From Psilocybe azurescens (taxonomy: Eukaryota > Basidiomycota > Agaricomycetes > Agaricales > Agrocybaceae), in assembly GCA_023853785.1 (NCBI GenBank), contig JAJIRX010000897.1:1-19902 (forward strand): 19,902 nucleotides of DNA, given 5' to 3'. A model generated the notes under the pieces. It was not told the origin of the DNA. It worked only from the letters and a program-made list of their open reading frames with translations, and did not search any database. Within the stretch, counting starts at the first letter, position 1; every line of letters begins with the position of its first letter. A program made the position numbers and the translations under genes. Shown piece after piece: positions 1-10,983 of the stretch.

Positions 1-37
1 TTGCCATGGCTCGAATCAGTCCAGTTTGAAATAATCT

Positions 38-1963
38 TTAATGAATAATGAACCCTGGACATCTGAGGCACGCATTAGTCTCATTCAAATAATTGACAGT
101 GAGCGACCCACATATATCCCTGACATCATCCACTTTGACAGATTCAATGCCAGCTAGAATTTGACCTAACTTGTTGTTCCAGCCTATGCCTAATTTCTTT
201 GGTTGATCACAGTATCCGTATGGCAGGTCAGGAAGTTTTGCATGTAGGTGGCACTTCAAATATTCCAGCGCCTCAGAAGTAGTGGTAGCAGCTGACCAGT
301 TCTCCAGCTGGCCATGTTGCATGTGCGCCCATTCGGGACCATCAAAGTGGATGGACAGAGTTTTAAGGGGACGGGCTTCACCAGGAAGTAGATTGACATT
401 ATCAAGATTGCCTCCAGGTTCGCAACGTGATGAAGCAAGTAGGTTTAGTGCATTGGTTAGGTCCGCCCCAATGAGGTTCTCGGCATAGAACTCGCACGTC
501 TCTAATAGAGGCACGAGAGGCTGGTTGTGATATCCAGAGGCGAGATTAAGGATATCAGAATGAGATGAGGGTAAAGTGATGTGTAAGGTAACCAAATGTG
601 GAGTGAGCACAAGGAGGTTGGTCAAGTCATTGTTGTCGATGAATTCAAAACGAACACAGAATGACTTTAGCGAGGATGGGGATGTCTTGGAAAGCATAAT
701 AATAAGACTCGGCATTAAGTTTCCTCGGTAGGACACTACCCTGATATCTTCAATGACTGGAAGTGTGAGATTATCGAAACAATTATGCTGCGACCTGTAC
801 TCAAACCCAACTTGCAATTTCACAAGGTGTGGAATGGTGACGGACGGGAAAACAATGTCATCAGTAAGCTCCAGCATGGTCAAGGTCTCCAGTGTAGGGG
901 AGCTTATGGCTGGATTCAACTGGTTTCCAAAGGTCAGACGCTCCCTGTAGTCAATGAGCTGCGAGAACGGTAAAATAACGTCTCCTCCTGAAAACGGCCT
1001 AACCAAATAGACTGTCGTGAGCAAAGGAGCTACTTCAAAGAGGTCGATAGGGCCATGGAGCCTATGTGTTAGAGGCGTCATTAAAATCAAGGATTTAAGC
1101 GCCAAAAGTCGACCTTTGATCGAATGAAACCCAGTCAAAGCTTTCGATGGTACACAGATCAACGCCGCCTCCCATCGTTCCGCATGTTGGCAAAGAAGTT
1201 CAACGACATTATGCTCCACTCCAACGAAAGAGAGCGTGTCAATCGATATATCAGAGGGGCTCCCTTGAACGATGAAGGAGTTCACTGAGATACTGCAGCT
1301 GCGTCTTTGTCTTTTTCTTTTTGTTCTTCAAATGGACTGTTGGTAGTTGCGCCCATAAGGAAGGCGTATCTAAAGCAAACAACCCTCCAAGACTGGCAAA
1401 TTTGTCCGAGAACCCAAGGAAGCAGCTTGTTCCATCTCCACTTTCGATCAGCCATCTGAGTGGTTTGGCCGACCCATCGAAATATTTCCTGTAGAATTTC
1501 CGTAGGAAGCCTTCGTATAGGGAAATCAAACCCTTATGCCGACGAACGAACCGATTTGCCTGTTCAATCTTGTGGGTTGTTACCATTATCCAAGAACGGC
1601 TGGTCTGGCCATTCCTCCTCCTTTGCTCTAAAGTCTCGGCCCAGCGTCTCGCTTCCGCCTCTGCTTTCTCGATTGCTTTGACGATGAGTGCCGATTCAGA
1701 GTCGTTAGGGGATAATTGGAGACAAGCAGCTGGGGGCCGGTGGTTCGGGTAACTGGACTTTTGACACTCAGGCAACGATGGTATAATTGCGTTTTTGGCT
1801 GCACGTCCTGCCTTTCTCGATCCTGGTTTTCTTCCGCGTCCTGTCCAATCTTGCATGCAAGTAGTGCTTTCCATGAAGTGTTCTCCGACGTATTTGATGC
1901 TTTACCGCGATTGTCACTAGCTTCACGCCCATCCATCTGACCCGGAGATAATGCTACAGTCAA
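38..1963 (-). pseudogene. Broken F-box/LRR-like gene of the common agaricomycete type
   Basis: Read from high to low coordinates, the pieces line up as one F-box protein. A charged helical segment (NDSESALIVKAIEKAEAEAR, then RRHKGLIS) is followed by an F-box (PIRRLPTEILQEIF, then WVLGQICQSWR), the ALDTPSLWAQLPTV block, YLSELLHRSREPL and a long leucine-rich C-terminal region ending at 38. An intact protein would be a substrate receptor of an SCF ubiquitin ligase; the substrate is unknown. The reading frame changes four times: at a C4 run (plus 1708-1711), a C3 run (1520-1522), a T3 run (about 1377-1382) and a C4 run (1251-1259). Conserved protein sequence continues directly across each site, so these are not introns. 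I saw no in-frame nonsense codon. The first exon and start are uncertain; 1963 is the upstream limit of the best N-terminal frame. It may be a decaying pseudogene or an intact gene with assembly indels. It belongs to a different F-box subfamily from the array at 7372-14665. Confidence 0.72.
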
Positions 1964-3744
1964 TCTATCTCAGTAGTATGAATATGCCCAGATAACGCAA
2001 ACAGACAGACCCGAATTCCAAAGAACATACTGTAGTGCAGGATGCCGATGAGCAACAATTTGACATCCGACCGCCACTCGACATGACTACCATTGAGGGT
2101 GATAGCGGCCTACAGGCCGTTCATATTGGTGTGGGGCGCGGCGTTCGGAGTCTCGTGACTAGATTTGGTTTTAATTTTCAAATTCTGTTTTAGAGATTGC
2201 AGGCCCGTTTTAAGGTTATCGCACAACCGTAAGGCGTTGGTCGTCGCCATTGAATATTACGGTTAATATGAAAGAGGGAGGTAGCCTGAATGATTCAGGC
2301 GAGTGGTGTCAGTGACGGCCGGCGACCGAGGATCACGTGTATGGTGCGCTCCCAAAGTTAACTACATGTGTATAGGTTGGTAACATTAAAGACTGGCAGC
2401 TGGCCATGTTCTTTCTATCAACCAGTAATTCATGTCTACGCAATTTGATGCGGCACGGATTGGTTTTCTTTAGGTCTTCAATCAAAACTCGAGAGTTCAA
2501 GTTGCATAAGCTTGAATATACTAAAGACTCAAGAAATTAGAAAGCCATAATTAGTAACCATGAAGTTGCAAATTTATGGGTCGATTCGGATTTCAAACGT
2601 ACTGCCAAGGGCACCCATGTATTCATCTATTTACTTACTAGTATATTTTGTCGACCCACTAAAGTTCATGTTGTGTATCTAAAAATAGATTAGAACGAAG
2701 AGGAATTGAAGTAAGGAATTAACCAAACTCATAATATAATCTGTGAACAATAGGAATAAAATCTTTTTTCTACATATTCAAGTACAGAATAATATGGATG
2801 CCATGAAATATACAAGCACATGATCAAATATTTTTAACACGCAAGGTTTGGTATTCGAATCTCCCTGTATATGCACAGTATAGGTGGAGGTGCACTGATA
2901 GAGGTGAGTGGCCAGGCCTAGAAAGCCATTCCCGAGCAAGCTCCACATCCCTCGGGAAGTATGCGGCTTTTTCTGTTCAAATTTTCGAAAGAAACATGGC
3001 CACAGCTGTTGTGTGGACCATGCAATGCCGCGTCAGTCCCGACAGAGAGCTGCTAGAGTCAAAGGGCGAATGGAGCTCTTAGACAACTGGCCTTCCTTCT
3101 CTCTCCATCAAGCATCACGACGGTCGACAGCCAATTGAAGATATAAGACATATTTTTCGGAGAATGCGTCACTCCTTTAGCACATTCTCGATAATTCTCC
3201 TCGTTTCCTCGATCTGGGCCTCCAGTCGCTTGTGTCGTGTACATGGAAGATATAACCGTTTAACACGAGTGATGCGACCATTTATGGCATACACATTCGT
3301 TCGTTGGCTAGGGTTATGATGTGCCATTGTGGTGGTGGAGGAAGGGGTTCGAGTTCCAAGTTAAAAAGTTCAAGTTGAACTGCGGAAAAAAGCATGTCCA
3401 TTTTCGCACGGTTGTTGGTGCCAGTTAGTGCCCTACGGAGGAAGTAAAATTGGAGACCAAGTACGGCCTACTATGATGACAATTACTTTGGTTTTACTAC
3501 TAATATCCTAAACTAACTAAACGATGTGGCAAAAAGCTATATGTACCCTTTAAGCGGAGGGTCGCCGATCTCATAAGGCCCCATAAGTTAACAGAGACGA
3601 GAAATCCAAGGAATAAAAAGAAGAGACAGTGCAACAAGTATCATACACAAATCGAGAGAATGACGGACCGTACACATAGGATAATAAAATGAAGGGGGTG
3701 TCAACTCTGACAAGGCAGGACATGACCGACGAGAAAGGATAAGC
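1964..3744. other. Gene-free stretch between the F-box relic and malate synthase
   Basis: I see no convincing gene here. The only open frames are short (under 80 codons), have biased, non-conserved composition and match no family I know. The sequence around 2500-2860 is AT-rich. Promoter sequence of the minus-strand F-box relic should lie at the left end, and the 3' untranslated region of malate synthase at the right end, just below 3745. I recognised no transposon protein, tRNA or long repeat. Confidence 0.5.
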
Positions 3745-5693
3745 TCACAAAGCCGCTCTCTGCAAACCCGGCTCGACTCCATCTCTCACCGCCAAATAAC
3801 CCATCAAGTCACTCGTCAAGAACTCGCTCGGCCACCTTCTCCCCACTTGGGCCTTCAAATATTCGACGGCTACGTTCACATCCGCCTCCTTCAGGCCAGC
3901 GACGATCTTGCCCAGATTGGGCGCGACCTCCTTCACCAGCGCGTCGACAAACTCTGCGGTAATGGGAGCGCCAGTGTCAGAAACGCGCGAGCCATAGTGT
4001 ACCCATTGCCAGAGCTGCACGCGAGTGATCTCGGCTGTTGCAGCATCCTCCATAAGATAATTGAGTGGGATGCAACCGTTGCCGCCAACCCATGCGGCGG
4101 TGTAGGCGAGGCATGTCTCGACGTTTTCACGTACGCCCTCGGAGGTGATCTTTCCTGGCACAACGGTGCTCAGGGAGGTCCGCAGCGGCGACTTTGACTT
4201 CAGAGCGTAGGACATAGTACTGTGGAACAACTTGGATTTAGTATATGAGGCCGGCAGAATGCATATTTCCAAGCGTACCTGGTTAGGACCAAGCATATTC
4301 TGGTCAAAGACCTCTCTGGCGATCTTGTTGATTAGTGGATGGGCGATCCATGTGCCATCGTGGCCTGCGGTGACTTCGCGCAACTTATCAGCACGGACTT
4401 TGGCCATGGCTACCTCGTTAGCTTTGGGGTCGTCTTTGATGGGGATTTGAGCAGACATTCCTCCCATAGCAGCGACCTTGCGCCTGACGAAATAGAATAA
4501 GAAAAAGACAGAAAAGGAAAATATAGAAACAAAACATACTTATGACATGTCTGAATGAGAAGGCGTACATATGCGTCCATAAATGGAACAGTCATAGTGA
4601 CATCTTTGCGGTCAGGAAGGACCGCGCTCCGATCCGCTCTTCTCTTCTTGATGAAGCTAAAAATGTAGTCCCATCTAAAAATATCAAATTTAGATGAAGT
4701 CATACTTTCAGGCCATGTCAGACTCTTACCGTCCACAGTTCAATCCAGACGAATGATTCCTGAGTTCGAATAGGATCTCTTCCATGTGGAATGCGGCGGG
4801 GAGGGTTTCGATGAGGACGGTGGCACGGATAGTGTTGTGCGCCATTCCAATATACGACTGCGAGAACACGAACACGTCGTTCCAGAGTCTGGCCTCGAGG
4901 TAGTGTTCCATTTTAGGCAGGTAAAAGTAGGGACCATATCCTCGCTTGACTAGTTCTTGCGCGTTATGGTAGAAGTACAGGGCGAAATCGAACAGTGAGC
5001 CTGAGATGGGTTGGTTGTCGACGGTAATGCGGGGCTCATCAAGGTGCCATCCTCTGGGGCTATAGATTTACGCACATACGATAAGCAAAAATAGAAAGAT
5101 AAACAAGACATGGGTGAGACAAAAACTACAACGGACCGAACGATGAGTACAGCTGGGTTCTCAGAGAGCTTGTACGATTTCCTCCTGTCTCGAAATCGAT
5201 TTGGCGTCTGATAGCGTCGCGGAGATTGATCTGGCCGTTAACCAGGTTGGCAAATGTGGGTGCACTCGAATCTGTTCAACCAGGAATAAATGTGATCAGA
5301 GAAGGCCACCCAAACAAAGACGAGAGGCAGCCGCAGACACGCACCTTCAAAATCAGCCATAAAGGTCTTTGCCCCGCTGTTGAGAGCATTGATGACCATT
5401 TTTCTGTCTGTCGGGCCCGTGATTTCTACGCGACGGTCCTCCAAACCAGGGGCAGGCGGGGCGCAATGCCATGAAGGCTCGGCACGGATGTGCTCAGTCT
5501 CCTTAGGAAAGTCAAGAGGAACGCCCGAGTCCAATCTGCGCTGGGCATCTTCGCGAGCAACGAGCAACGACTGGCGTGTAGATTCGAATGTGCGATGGAG
5601 AGCAGCGAGGAATTTGAGTGCGCCGTCAGTGAAAAGCTCTGCTTGAGCCTTCGGGGCGACTTTGGAATGGATTTTAACGCCTTGAACAGTCAT
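3745..5693 (-). CDS. Malate synthase (glyoxylate cycle), six exons, two single-base frame breaks
   Basis: Malate synthase condenses glyoxylate with acetyl-CoA to malate, allowing growth on C2 compounds and fatty acids. Exons: 5693-5345, 5271-5137, 5059-4730, 4674-4540, 4483-4279 and 4219-3745. All five introns (73, 77, 55, 56 and 59 bases) have GT...AG ends and restore the codons at the junctions. The coding total of 1629 bases gives about 542 residues, normal for the family. Diagnostic blocks in order are [14 protein letters not shown] (exon 1), [10 protein letters not shown] with the conserved catalytic arginine (exon 3), the signature [17 protein letters not shown] across exons 3 and 4, [15 protein letters not shown] (exon 5), and [20 protein letters not shown] with the conserved acidic catalytic region (exon 6). 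Two frame breaks occur: an A appears lost in exon 2 at 5178-5180 and a C appears gained in exon 6 at 4173-4175. Both lie in homopolymers, and the family sequence continues directly after them. The protein ends RAAL, not the usual SKL-type peroxisomal signal. The identity is very secure; whether the gene is functional depends on the two indels. Confidence 0.95.
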
Positions 5694-5860
5694 TATTGTA
5701 TGTGATGATGTGTTTCGTGAGAGTGATACGATGGTGTGTGTAAGAAAGATATAGTTTGGACGACTGAGGGGTTTTGTATAGAGACTGAATCAAGCCGGCT
5801 CCCCGTGATATCCGCCTGCGCCGTGTCCCGAACGGATCGACGTCACATTCCGGGGAAGCG

Positions 5861-5867
5861 TATATAA
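5861..5867 (-). promoter_or_regulatory. Possible TATA element upstream of malate synthase
   Basis: A TATATAA match (TTATATA on the gene's strand) lies about 170 bases before the malate synthase start codon. A near-CRE sequence (TGACGTCG on the minus strand) sits at 5838-5845, between it and the gene. The positions suit a fungal promoter, but the motifs are short and there is no transcript evidence. Confidence 0.3.
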
Positions 5868-5945
5868 CACATGATACTCCAGTCCTGCTCCGTGACGCCG
5901 TCCACTCCGTCGCGACACCCATATCCCTTCGGCACTCTTCTAAAT

Positions 5946-7371
5946 CGTTTATCGTGCTCAGTCGTGCTCTCTGTTCACCAACTTCCCCGCTTAGATCATA
6001 GCACCGAGTGCCGGTTCCGGTCTCTTTCCGGACGGAGGTAATACAGGCATGCCGCTCAAAAGTTGCACTCGATTATCGAATAAATGTTGGCTCGGTGAAC
6101 ACGTTATGTAACGTCAAACATAGATATTTAAAAAAAAGTCGACTCGGTGGACACAAATTGGCACGGATCTTGGGCGCAGGATCGGAGTTCCGGACTCCTG
6201 CGCTAACAATGGAAAGTACAGTGTGCACGATACATGACAGTCTAGGAAGGTAGTCATTTATATCATATACTGCTCATATTAATAAAGAGCGCTACGGTTA
6301 TACAGATACTCCAATAATTCCCAAAAGCCTTGTTTCCTCTATGCCCGTCGATAACTGGCCCAGTCTATATCCCCCCGGGTACTAGGCTCGCTAAGTCTCA
6401 CTTTGAATCACTTCGCCAAATAGATATGGCTGCCCACCTGAATTATCCCTGGAGGGTCCTTGCCCGCAAATGAATGCTTGATCGGGCAGTAATTTCCTAA
6501 TCGAGAACTGTCTCTGTCTCACATTCCATTGACATTCTAAGTCTGTTGGAAAAGAGCGGTTCTACTGCTGAAAACGGATCAATCACCCACAGGAATATCC
6601 AATCCTCCTCGGTGGCTTATCAAGAGAAAGGAATGTATTCGCTGTTGTATGCCCACTAAGCAATAGAGTTCTGTACTCTTTTTACCAGTATCTAAATAGT
6701 ATCGGAACGCCGTTTGTATTCGAGAGTTGACCCAAAATAATGTCGCCAGTGTTTTAAATAACAGTTGAAGTGGAAATATTATCATTGAGTTGTCGAGTCA
6801 GCAATGGGCCGTCGAGAGATTCCGTAGTCTGACATCCAGAGCAACTAACGACAAACTAAAGAGAACATTTCCGTAATATATTTAACATCTATGATACTAG
6901 TAATAACCTAGAAATCGTGTCTTAACATGGAGCTCTGCTAAAGCCCAGAGCTCAATCGTCGTTTCAGAGTTTAAAACAGGACTGTGTTATGAGTCGTTAT
7001 TCACTACGTGCCTGATGGAAACGTATTTGTACGATACACACGAATGACTATAGTACATCGTATATTTTTCCCCGTCATTTTCAAGGAGAATTGATCAGTG
7101 ATCGGAGCTGCCCAATTACAGTACTTCTCCGAAAAAAAATTGACAGTACAACAGACAAATTGGGGTATTTTTCACACATAATACAATTCGAATCAGCGGC
7201 CGCAGTGATTAGTCAGGGACCAGAGTTAATTTCGCTTGACGTCGATTTCATCATTAGTTTCCCCCCTGCTGTGTTCTCCGAAGATATTTACTTGTCTACG
7301 TTTAGTTCTATTTAAGTTGATGAGGTAAGATCTACTATGCTTAACTTTGCATGCTCACGATGCTGACTGCC
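5946..7371. other. Gene-free stretch between malate synthase and the F-box array
   Basis: I see no convincing gene. The open frames here are at most about 80 codons and have no recognisable domain. A perfect 8-base inverted repeat with an 8-base loop lies at 6930-6953 (GAGCTCTG and CAGAGCTC). The right end should hold the promoter of F-box copy 1, but I saw no clear TATA element. I recognised no transposon gene. Confidence 0.45.
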
Positions 7372-9015
7372 ATGGATGTGTCTCAACTATCCGAAAGATC
7401 TATCATTCTTCAACCGAACTACAAAATGCACCAAAATGAATTTTCGAATCCTCCAACTCGCGATAGATGTCCATACAACTGCCTTACTCCATACAGCTAT
7501 GTTGCCACGGATTGCCCCCTTGAATTGTGCAGTGTTTGCACCAACATCGCGAATCTCGATACAGAGATATACGGTGTTCACGATCAACTCGGCGAGCTTC
7601 TGCAGAAACGTCGGGAAATGGAAAGAAATGTCAACGTTTGTCACGACATATTCATCCACCGCTTCCCAGTCGAAATCATGATCATTATATTCCACTTCTT
7701 CGACGTATCTAATGAACGTGGGCTCATGACATCTCCCCTTATTCTTGGAGCTGTTTGCGAGAGGTGGAGAGATATTACGCTTAGCACTCCGTGGATTTGG
7801 GACACTGCCGTCATCCACCCTCTGAGAGATTCAGCCCAGCTTGATGTGGTGAAGGAGTGGTTACGCCGTTCGCAATCAGCTCCTCTGACTTTGACAGTCC
7901 AGTATAAATATGCGGTTTCGGCCACCTGCCCCCATTCGAGGATCTTATTAGCGTTCTCAGATCACATTCTTCTCGCTGGAAGGCCCTCAAACTCCTTGTG
8001 CCATCCTCGATGATCCACGGCCTACTCCACAATCTTGAAGATGTACCGAACATTGTTCGCCTTCGAATGGATATCCCACACGAAGACAAAATGGAGAACA
8101 TCTTCATGCGCGAGCCTCTTCGCCCGAAGACATTCCACGCTAAAAGAACTTCAATTCAGCAAGGGATCTTGAAGTGGGATAATCTGACGCGCCTCGACGT
8201 GGCTGCCATCAAGTTGGACGAGCTGATCCATATAATCCGCCACGGGATACATTTAACGGAATGTACGGCTACTTACATCGCGAGGTATGGCGGTACCTTT
8301 TACTTCCGACTGCGCCGTTTATCCACAAATCACTAAAATACATCAAAACCACCTCCTCACACATCACCTCAAACTTCTTGCAATATCTAACCCTCCCATT
8401 TCTGAGAAATCTTCACTATGATTTTATCTCAGAGAACGATTGGACGGCGATTCCAACGCTTAACGCCTTTCTCGATCGTTCTGACCCCCTCTTCACAAAT
8501 TCGCATTCACATTTAATGTAGACCCCCAGCACAACCAGCACGGTGATTGGGCACCCTTAAGATCCCTTCCTAGGATTACACATCTGGCGCTTGATATCGA
8601 GCATCACTATCGATCTGATATGACCACAGCGCTGTTCTATAGGCTCAATGATAGCTCCGACATGTATCTTCCACATCTTCGCGAACTGAAGCTCACTACA
8701 CCTAACATGACACACGAGGGTTGGTACCAGTTTGACAAATTCTTTGCGGGAAAGGATAGCCCAAACGAGCCTAATGATCCCGGAGGCGGTATACACACTC
8801 CACTCACAGATGCTTCTCTACCAGCTCTACCTAGTATTGCTCAAAGGCATACGAGACCGCTGGAATCAGTCATTATCCATCTGAAGGAATGCTTTGACGA
8901 TAATGTGGCAGAAATGATGGACGCTTATGTCCCTCATCTTCTGAAAGCTGAGAAGTCTGGGGTATATCTCGAGCTGATGGATTTTTTGGGTTTTGACATG
9001 CTTCACAGGGCATGA
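7372..9015 (+). pseudogene. F-box array copy 1: cysteine-rich segment plus F-box, frame broken at three C runs
   Basis: The ATG at 7372 has the best context (GCCATGG); in-frame ATGs also lie at 7351 and 7360. The N-terminal segment has spacing C-x3-C-x10-C-x4-C-x2-C (7468-7539), lacking part of the first CxxC pair seen in copies 2 and 4. A charged linker follows, then the F-box (FPVEIMIIIFHFF, then LILGAVCERWRDITLSTPWIW), VVKEWLRRSQSAPLTL and a leucine-rich C-terminal region ending LELMDFLGFDMLHRA at 9015. The frame drops one base at three places: 7929-7933 (C5), 8306-8307 (CC) and 8485-8489 (C5). In each case adding back one base continues the homologous protein, and no nonsense codon is seen outside these shifts. 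An intact product of about 550 residues would act as an SCF substrate adaptor with unknown target. It is the best-preserved member of the array and could be an intact gene if the three C losses are technical. Confidence 0.7.
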
Positions 9016-9485
9016 AGTCTTGAGGGCTGATCGTGCTCAGCGCTCATGATCGTGTATGGTTGGTTACATCCGAGTTTATAGCGTCATTATAATGTATATG
9101 TGCACACTCTTCGGAATTAAAATATATTCATTTAATCTAACTTTAGGCGACAGATACTTGAGATATTAGAAAGCAGTATTCAGTTTTCGCTCCATTTATG
9201 TCGCGTCCAAAGTCGCGTCAGGAAGTCACGGTTGCTATCATATGACCTAAGCGATACGTCACTGAGGCAGCACTGACGCCTCGGGGAGTCGGAGCGCCTC
9301 GCACGGTTTGCCTCGTCGTTCCATCGTCGTTCGTGACGTCTTACCATTCATTTAAACCTAATAGCTCAAGGTCAGCGATTAGAGGCGTCTAGAGAAATAA
9401 TTAGAACATTCATACAGTAGGTTACTCATTCTATGTTTTCGCCTCATGCTTATCAGTCTACTATATAGTGTAGAGATGAATCGTC
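9016..9485. other. Spacer between array copies 1 and 2
   Basis: No gene is seen. A GC-rich patch at about 9190-9345 contains a CRE-like TGACGTC (near 9334) and two direct copies of CGTCGTTC (9314-9321 and 9325-9332). This is presumably the terminator of copy 1 and the promoter of copy 2, but I cannot support specific sites. Confidence 0.4.
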
Positions 9486-10983
9486 ATGCCGGTGTTCATA
9501 TACAAAGAGGACGTAGATAAAGGCCCTTATGAGGTACACTCACCTCACTGTGACAAATGTCGGCGGACAAATTGCTTTGTGTTACACGATTATTATGTAT
9601 CGGAATGCCCTCTTCCGACCTGCGACGTATGCCCAACTCTGGCCAAAATTGACGAGATATCCAATGTTCAGACTCTACTTTTCAACCTCGCGAAAAATCG
9701 CTAGGAGATCAAAAAATGATCAATTCGTGTCATGACCGCTTTTTTGGCCGCTTGCCCATCGAAATCATGTCCGATATATTCAAATGCACAGCGAAACCAT
9801 ACATTGACGTCTACACAACGCTCAAGCGGACGAGTCGTTGGAATCCCACCCTGCTCCTCGGCGCCGTTTCCAAAGGTTGGCGGGATATTACCTTGGGAAT
9901 AACCAACCTTTGGACGACGGCGTCAATTGACCTATGGAAGGATTCTGCCCGACTTGATCTAGTGAGTGAAGGAGTGGTTACATCGATCCGGTGCTTTGCC
10001 TCTATCTATTACTTTCAAAGGTCTCAGCATGACATTGGGCAAGAAGGATAAGCTGGCATGTTTAAAACCTCTTTTCAAGGTCTTCAGGTCAAATTCTGCA
10101 CGGTGGAGAAACCCGATCTTTGATGTGCCATTGTACGCATTCCATGCTCTACTCGAAGGACTCGAAGCCATCCCTGAAGTGGACACCCTCGAAATCTATC
10201 TCATGACTCGCTATCCAATCCAGGTGGAGGCAGTTTCTTTACACAATCCACTTCGCCCCAGAGATTTCTTTGCCAGAAACTATTCTTCGGCGAAGATGTT
10301 CTCTCAATAGGACAGCCTAACACATCTCAGCATATACTTCATCGGCGTCGACGAGCTGGTTTGTATTATTTCCCAACACCAAGCCCACTAATTGCAGTGT
10401 GGACCTTGTTATAAAGGACACAGGCACCTATTCACTACCTATCACGCCCATATGTAACGAATCTTTGCGACGCTTAGACACCAAATCCTGTTTGGATTTG
10501 ATAAATTTCCGGCGTAACATGACGACATTTTATATACTCTGTCTCGCACCACTTGAGGAGGCAACTGCCACTCTTGTCGCCTATTTGGATCGCTCTGCGG
10601 TATCATTGAGAATTTTTAGTCTCAAATATCACATGGATTATTACCACGAGCACTGGGCCCAGAGACCCCCAGCCGTCACTCGCTTGGAGCTACATATTGA
10701 TGATTCAGAAAATGCGATCGACTTGACAGAGTCATTTTTCGAAGCACTTTCCATTCACAAATCGGATGAATTGGTCCTCCCAAATATCCAATTTTTAGAA
10801 GTCATTACTCCTTCCATGTCAACAGCGCTTTGGGAATATCTGGCCGATATTCTTCCGTATCCAGAGGAGCAAAGCGCACAAGATGAGTCAGATTCTTCCA
10901 TAATAGAAAAGCAGCCCCAAAGCCTAACTGATTCTCCAGAAGGCAGGCATCCCAACCCCTTAGGAAGCCAGTCCACTCGACCT
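9486..10983 (+). pseudogene. F-box array copy 2: cysteine-rich segment plus F-box, nonsense codon and indels
   Basis: It starts MPVFIYKEDVDKGPYEV and carries the clearest cysteine-rich segment, C-x2-C-x4-C-x10-C-x4-C-x2-C, at 9549-9632. The F-box follows (FFGRLPIEIMSDIF, then LLLGAVSKGWRDITL, then LWTTASIDLWKDSARLDLV). Breaks are: an apparent lost A in a run at 9693-9697; a tandem 4-base duplication (GTGAGTGA, 9962-9969) just before KEWLHRSGALPL; a TAG at 10308-10310 where the paralogues have the tryptophan of the RWDNL motif; and another shift near 10378-10395. The C-terminal part (from about 10399) is open and contains VAYLDRSAVSLRIFSL and an acidic, serine-rich tail. The nonsense codon and the 4-base duplication are not typical homopolymer errors, so this copy is probably a true pseudogene. 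Its frame runs on into the F-box DNA of copy 3, with no intergenic spacer. Confidence 0.72.

Noticed and set aside
1251..1874. Treating each open frame of the broken F-box genes as a separate small gene
   Set aside because: The translated pieces align end to end with one F-box protein and with the paralogues, so they are fragments of single genes.
2106..2119. CGGCC-TACA-GGCCG hairpin as a terminator
   Set aside because: A 5-base stem is too short to mean much, and fungal nuclear genes do not use hairpin terminators.
2845..2870. TATTCGAATC resembling a tRNA T-loop
   Set aside because: No stem on either side and no cloverleaf in the AT-rich sequence upstream.
3335..3360. GGTTCGAGTTCC resembling a tRNA T-loop
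   Set aside because: The flanking bases do not pair as a T-stem, and no acceptor, D or anticodon arm is found upstream.
3933..4163. Frames on both strands across the malate synthase exons
   Set aside because: They are shadows of the malate synthase coding sequence, which matches the family block by block.
7905..8506. Introns as the explanation for frame changes in F-box copy 1
   Set aside because: Homologous protein continues with no inserted or missing segment at the shifts, and no GT...AG pair of suitable length spans them; each is explained by one base in a C run.
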